From contig CAIIXF020000012.1 of assembly GCA_903813345.2 (NCBI GenBank), forward strand, positions 13,620,932 through 13,684,931: 64,000 nucleotides of DNA. Direction: 5' to 3'. Shown one piece after another: positions 61,341 to 64,000 of the stretch. Each line of letters opens with the position of its first letter. The stretch's first letter is position 1. The notes beneath the pieces are model-generated. The model was not told the origin of the DNA and made no database searches. It saw nothing but the letters and a program-made list of their open reading frames with translations. The DNA comes from Owenia fusiformis (taxonomy: Eukaryota > Annelida > Polychaeta > Sabellida > Oweniidae). The position numbers and the translations under genes were made by a program.

Positions 61341-62436
61341 ATGTTTTTCATATATCAAAATGTATATTTCACCTACAAAATACTGTTTTTTGGTCAATTT
61401 GTACATCATCACCCATCAATTTATCACATCCTATTGTTTTACAAAAATGACATCATATACCAATATGTTTATGAATCTATGGAAGCTAGACAAAACATCA
61501 TTAATTGAATATGATAGCTTCTTGGCTCCATTCAAAGTTATACTGTCACTCAAAAGACTAGACTTCTCCCTTTCTTGGAACCACTTCTTGCCATTGGCTA
61601 TGTGATTTACCTGTCAAATCTACCACCAGTCCTTACTATAAAACATGTTCAATTGAATGCAAGATATCTTTATCTAAGATTAACTTTGGCACTCTGCAAC
61701 ATCCATAGAAGTTTAAGATTGTGTCATTGAGTTCAAGGTAATATTGATAAATTACTAAATTACTAACATTTTCCATCTTAGAAGCCTCAGTTAATTTTAC
61801 AAAAATTAAACAATTTCTTCTTGTTTTACATTATGATGTCTTATTCGAAAGTTGTTTATATCCACATGCCAAGAAATGATGCATCTCCAATGTCTACAGT
61901 TAACAAAGCTACCAGTTCCCAAAACATTCTGCTGTTATGATGATATCAGCACAACGGAAGTATTTATCCTAAGATTTCTGTATTTGTAAGCAACATGTAA
62001 AGTATTCGAGATTATCATGACCTAAGTTTCAAAAATCCAATGAAAAATCAAACTTTGTCACAGAACCCCTGGCACTATATAACTGCCAAATTTTGGGTAT
62101 GTAGGCTGGAAAATAAAAAAGTTGTAGTGTCTTGGCGTTTTTTGGCCCACCCTGTATATGTGCTTCGTTGAATCAGTCAGGCCGTCTAGCTGATTGTCAA
62201 AAATATGCATTGATTGATTTCATATAGACCGAGACTCATTTCACATGAATGCACGAGTGCCGTCACGTCAAAATCAGCGACTTAACATACCCTCCAAATT
62301 ATTGGATAAATCGCCATTATTCAGCAACAAAGCGTTTAAAAGATCGCTTTGAATTACAATAGTCACAGACCGCGAATGTGCCATCGTTCTGATTCCCCAC
62401 CACGGTAATGTAAATAAATTTAAACAAAAAGACGCT

Positions 62437-62942
62437 TTAACCCTAGAAGCCCCAGGGGGAGGGGTTCAAAAAGACCCACCACCGTTATGTAAATAAATTC
62501 AAACATAAAGAGGCTTTAACTCTAGAAGCCCCAGGAGAGGGAGGTCAAAAAGACCCCACAGTTAAGTATTTTCTTTAAAACTTTTTATAGGCATTAGATA
62601 GGGTTTTCAGATTCTCAGTAGCTAGTGCTACGGATATAACATACGTATTCTGAAAAAATCAGCAGAATTTTACATAGGGTAAATTATTTATCATGATGTA
62701 AAAGTCAGTTCCAATAGACAAAATCGTAAATGCTAGCACTCATTCTACCATACGTGTTGTCTTAAGAATAAAATTACGCAATTTTACATCATCATAGTTG
62801 TTTACGTCATTACACCATACAACATATAAAATAATTGAATGAAGCATATTTAAAAAAGTTTGAACATCCTAGTTTTACCAATAAGATTTTACAAGGCCCT
62901 TTTGACCCCCGCTTTTTTACCCCAAGGCTTCTAGAGGGTTAA
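62437..62942. mobile_element. piggyBac-like MITE, right-arm copy
   Basis: Mirror of 20755-21261, TTAA at 62437 and 62939. It lies about 70 bp upstream of exon 4 of the right SLC43 copy, in intron 3. Confidence 0.7.
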
Positions 62943-63399
62943 CACGTTGTCCGATGAGGGAGTTAGGGTTGGCAAACCTATGTTATGGATTGGAGTGTAA
63001 ATCGTCTTTACAGGTTGCATATGAAGCTGGGATATCTCTACAAGCTTCTTTCTTAACTATCAGTGCCAGCTATAGTATATGTATTATAAGTACGTTTCTG
63101 TGGCTACCACGACAATTTATTCCCTATCCATTGCCGAATAACTTTTCCATGACGATATGCTCTTCCTGTAAACGTAACAATGGTGGTAACGAAGTCAAAT
63201 CCGACCTTGAAATAAGCACTGTGGAGCAAAATCCAAACGTAAAATCGGAAGGAACCATCGAGTCGACAGATGATAACGCACCAAACACACCAGGTGACTC
63301 GCCACAACCTTTTAAAGTTGTTATACAATCGCCTATGTATTGGACAAGTGTCATGTAATTTTGTAAAAAGCATTAACAACGTTCATTTTGATTCACTTT

Positions 63400-63687
63400 A
63401 AATTTTTATATAGAATCTTTTGTGTAAGTGACTTACATCTATACTCGATTTATTTGGGTGTCCGAAAGATTGATTTATCTACATGGCAAAAAGAATTATT
63501 AATTAGTCAAATAACTCAAGTATTCTGGAGATATGCAAGTAAGAAAACCACTACTCATGATGGGATACCCCCACTCCAGAAAAATGATGGGACCCTCACA
63601 TCAGATGACAAGGAGAAAGCCGAAGTTCTGTACAAGTGTTTTTTCCAAGGATGATATGACTGATACCCCCATGCTAGATGTCATGTA
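63400..63687 (+). pseudogene. LINE fragment upstream of reverse transcriptase
   Basis: The frame reads QVFWRYASKKTTTHDGIPPL, then NDGTLTSDDKEKAEVLYKCF, the FW-K...I-L...G-L-sD-eKAe-L pattern found between endonuclease and RT in CR1/Jockey-like non-LTR retrotransposons. A stop and the start of an LTR follow immediately, so it is a fragment. Confidence 0.7.
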
Positions 63688-63874
63688 TGTTAATAATTAA
63701 TGATTCATTTAAAGATGTCGCCATCTGTCAGTAATAGCTTCCCCAGACCACTTTAGCGAAATCATTCTATTATATTATATCGACTATGTTATGTTCTCAG
63801 TAAGAAAATAAAAGCACGTGAAATATTTGCAAAACACCAATCTGTATTTGCTTGATTGTCGAATATATGTAACA
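63688..63874 (+). mobile_element. Gypsy-type LTR (187 bp) with primer-binding site
   Basis: Begins TGTTAAT and ends TGTAACA (TGTTA...TAACA inverted ends), contains AAAATAAAAG near its 3' part, and is followed directly by CTGGCGACGAGGATAAAG, a primer-binding-site-like sequence seen in Ty3/gypsy elements. The element continues beyond the window. Confidence 0.65.
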
Positions 63875-63954
63875 CTGGCGACGAGGATAAAGTTACCTCC
63901 ATGTCAATATCGATATTCACTATATTTTGGACTGTATAACACCCAGTAAGTATC

Positions 63955-64000
63955 ATGGCTGACGGTGAAGAACAGACAGATCCAGTTCGTGACTTTAATT
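63955..64000 (+). CDS. Start of gypsy gag-like frame (cut by window end)
   Basis: ATG at 63955 opens MADGEEQTDPVRDFN, running off the end. Position 80 bases after the primer-binding site and an acidic start fit a gag ORF. Too short to confirm. Confidence 0.4.
   Translation, partial: MADGEEQTDPVRDFN

Larger units (their letters stand above)
51467..62154. mobile_element. Tc1/mariner-like CAGGGTGGGCC element, right-arm copy, interrupted
   Basis: TA plus CAGGGTGGGCC at 51465 and GGCCCACCCTG plus TA at 62144-62156. Same element as 21545-23837, but stretched by the ~8.4 kb insertion between 52930 and 61342. Confidence 0.7.
42669..63351 (+). repeat. Right arm of giant inverted duplication
   Basis: Mirror of 20346-32648. 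Pair sums are about 75306 up to 52929 and about 83697 beyond 61342. The jump reflects ~8.4 kb inserted in this arm. Small differences include an 11-bp deletion near 45505 and single-base changes in SLC43 exons 3 and 4. Confidence 0.95.
48463..63351 (+). pseudogene. SLC43-family transporter, right copy (exons 1-3 and truncated exon 4)
   Basis: Exons 48463-48782, 49021-49067, 51001-51170 and 63014-63351, with the same splice sites as the left copy. Exon 4 is cut after YWTSV and reads directly into a stop, losing LRLMFFLGNFNSW and everything after. Exon 3 reads VDGAADSS where the left copy has the family-typical VDGAFDSS, and exon 4 has YEAGISLQ instead of YEAGTSLQ. Intron 3 is enlarged to about 11.8 kb by nested elements. 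It would give about 290 residues, roughly the first half of an SLC43 protein, so a functional transporter is unlikely. Confidence 0.85.

Overview
The window is eukaryotic: genes are split by GT-AG introns, the DNA is AT-rich, and most of it is transposon-derived. The host gene is a metazoan solute carrier. The element mix (Polinton-type virus-like transposon, DIRS-like retroelement with a zinc-knuckle ORF1, mariner, short-LTR gypsy, LINE pieces, many MITE/foldback elements, AGGTCA-rich intergenic repeats) suggests a marine invertebrate, perhaps a mollusc. That placement is inference.

Layout. 1-3.35 kb is the end of a Polinton/Maverick-type element: an A32/FtsK-like packaging ATPase with C2H2 zinc fingers and one small intron, then a DDE integrase with a chromodomain, then a candidate terminal repeat. 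A mirror-image copy of that terminal repeat lies at about 15.06-15.2 kb. Between them (3.3-15 kb) I see no host gene, only nested foldback/TIR elements (5.58-6.56, 7.9-12.47 and 14.68-14.86 kb). 15.6-18.6 kb is a minus-strand DIRS-like retroelement (gag-like ORF, RT, RNase H) with no tyrosine recombinase found and a frame break before RNase H.

18.9-63.35 kb is dominated by a very large inverted duplication of an SLC43-family transporter locus. The left arm (20,346-32,648) carries the gene on the minus strand: exons 1-4, plus exon 5 at 18,948-19,070 just outside the arm. The right arm (42,669-63,351) carries exons 1-4 on the plus strand and stops inside exon 4. The arms are nearly identical, apart from an extra ~8.4 kb long-TIR element (about 52.9-61.3 kb) nested inside a Tc1/mariner-like element of the right arm. 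The ~10 kb spacer holds ~5.6 kb of single-copy DNA (32.65-38.27 kb), then a third, scrambled partial copy (38.27-42.67 kb). That copy is in right-arm orientation but has an inverted ~0.5 kb block, an internally deleted mariner, and a further copy of exons 1 and 2.

63.35-64 kb is a LINE fragment, then a short gypsy-type LTR, primer-binding site and start of gag.

The three copies of one locus let insertions be dated by filled and empty sites. For example, an 809-bp Harbinger-like element flanked by TAA is in both arms but absent from the third copy. A 232-bp element with a 9-bp target duplication is in one TIR of the 8.4 kb element but not the other. No single new biochemical system is proven here. 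The most unusual structures are the transporter palindrome, the scrambled third copy with its snapback junction, and an array of about 11 copies of the palindrome ATAGAAATTTCTAT present in all three copies. An assembly artefact joining two haplotypes remains possible for the palindrome.
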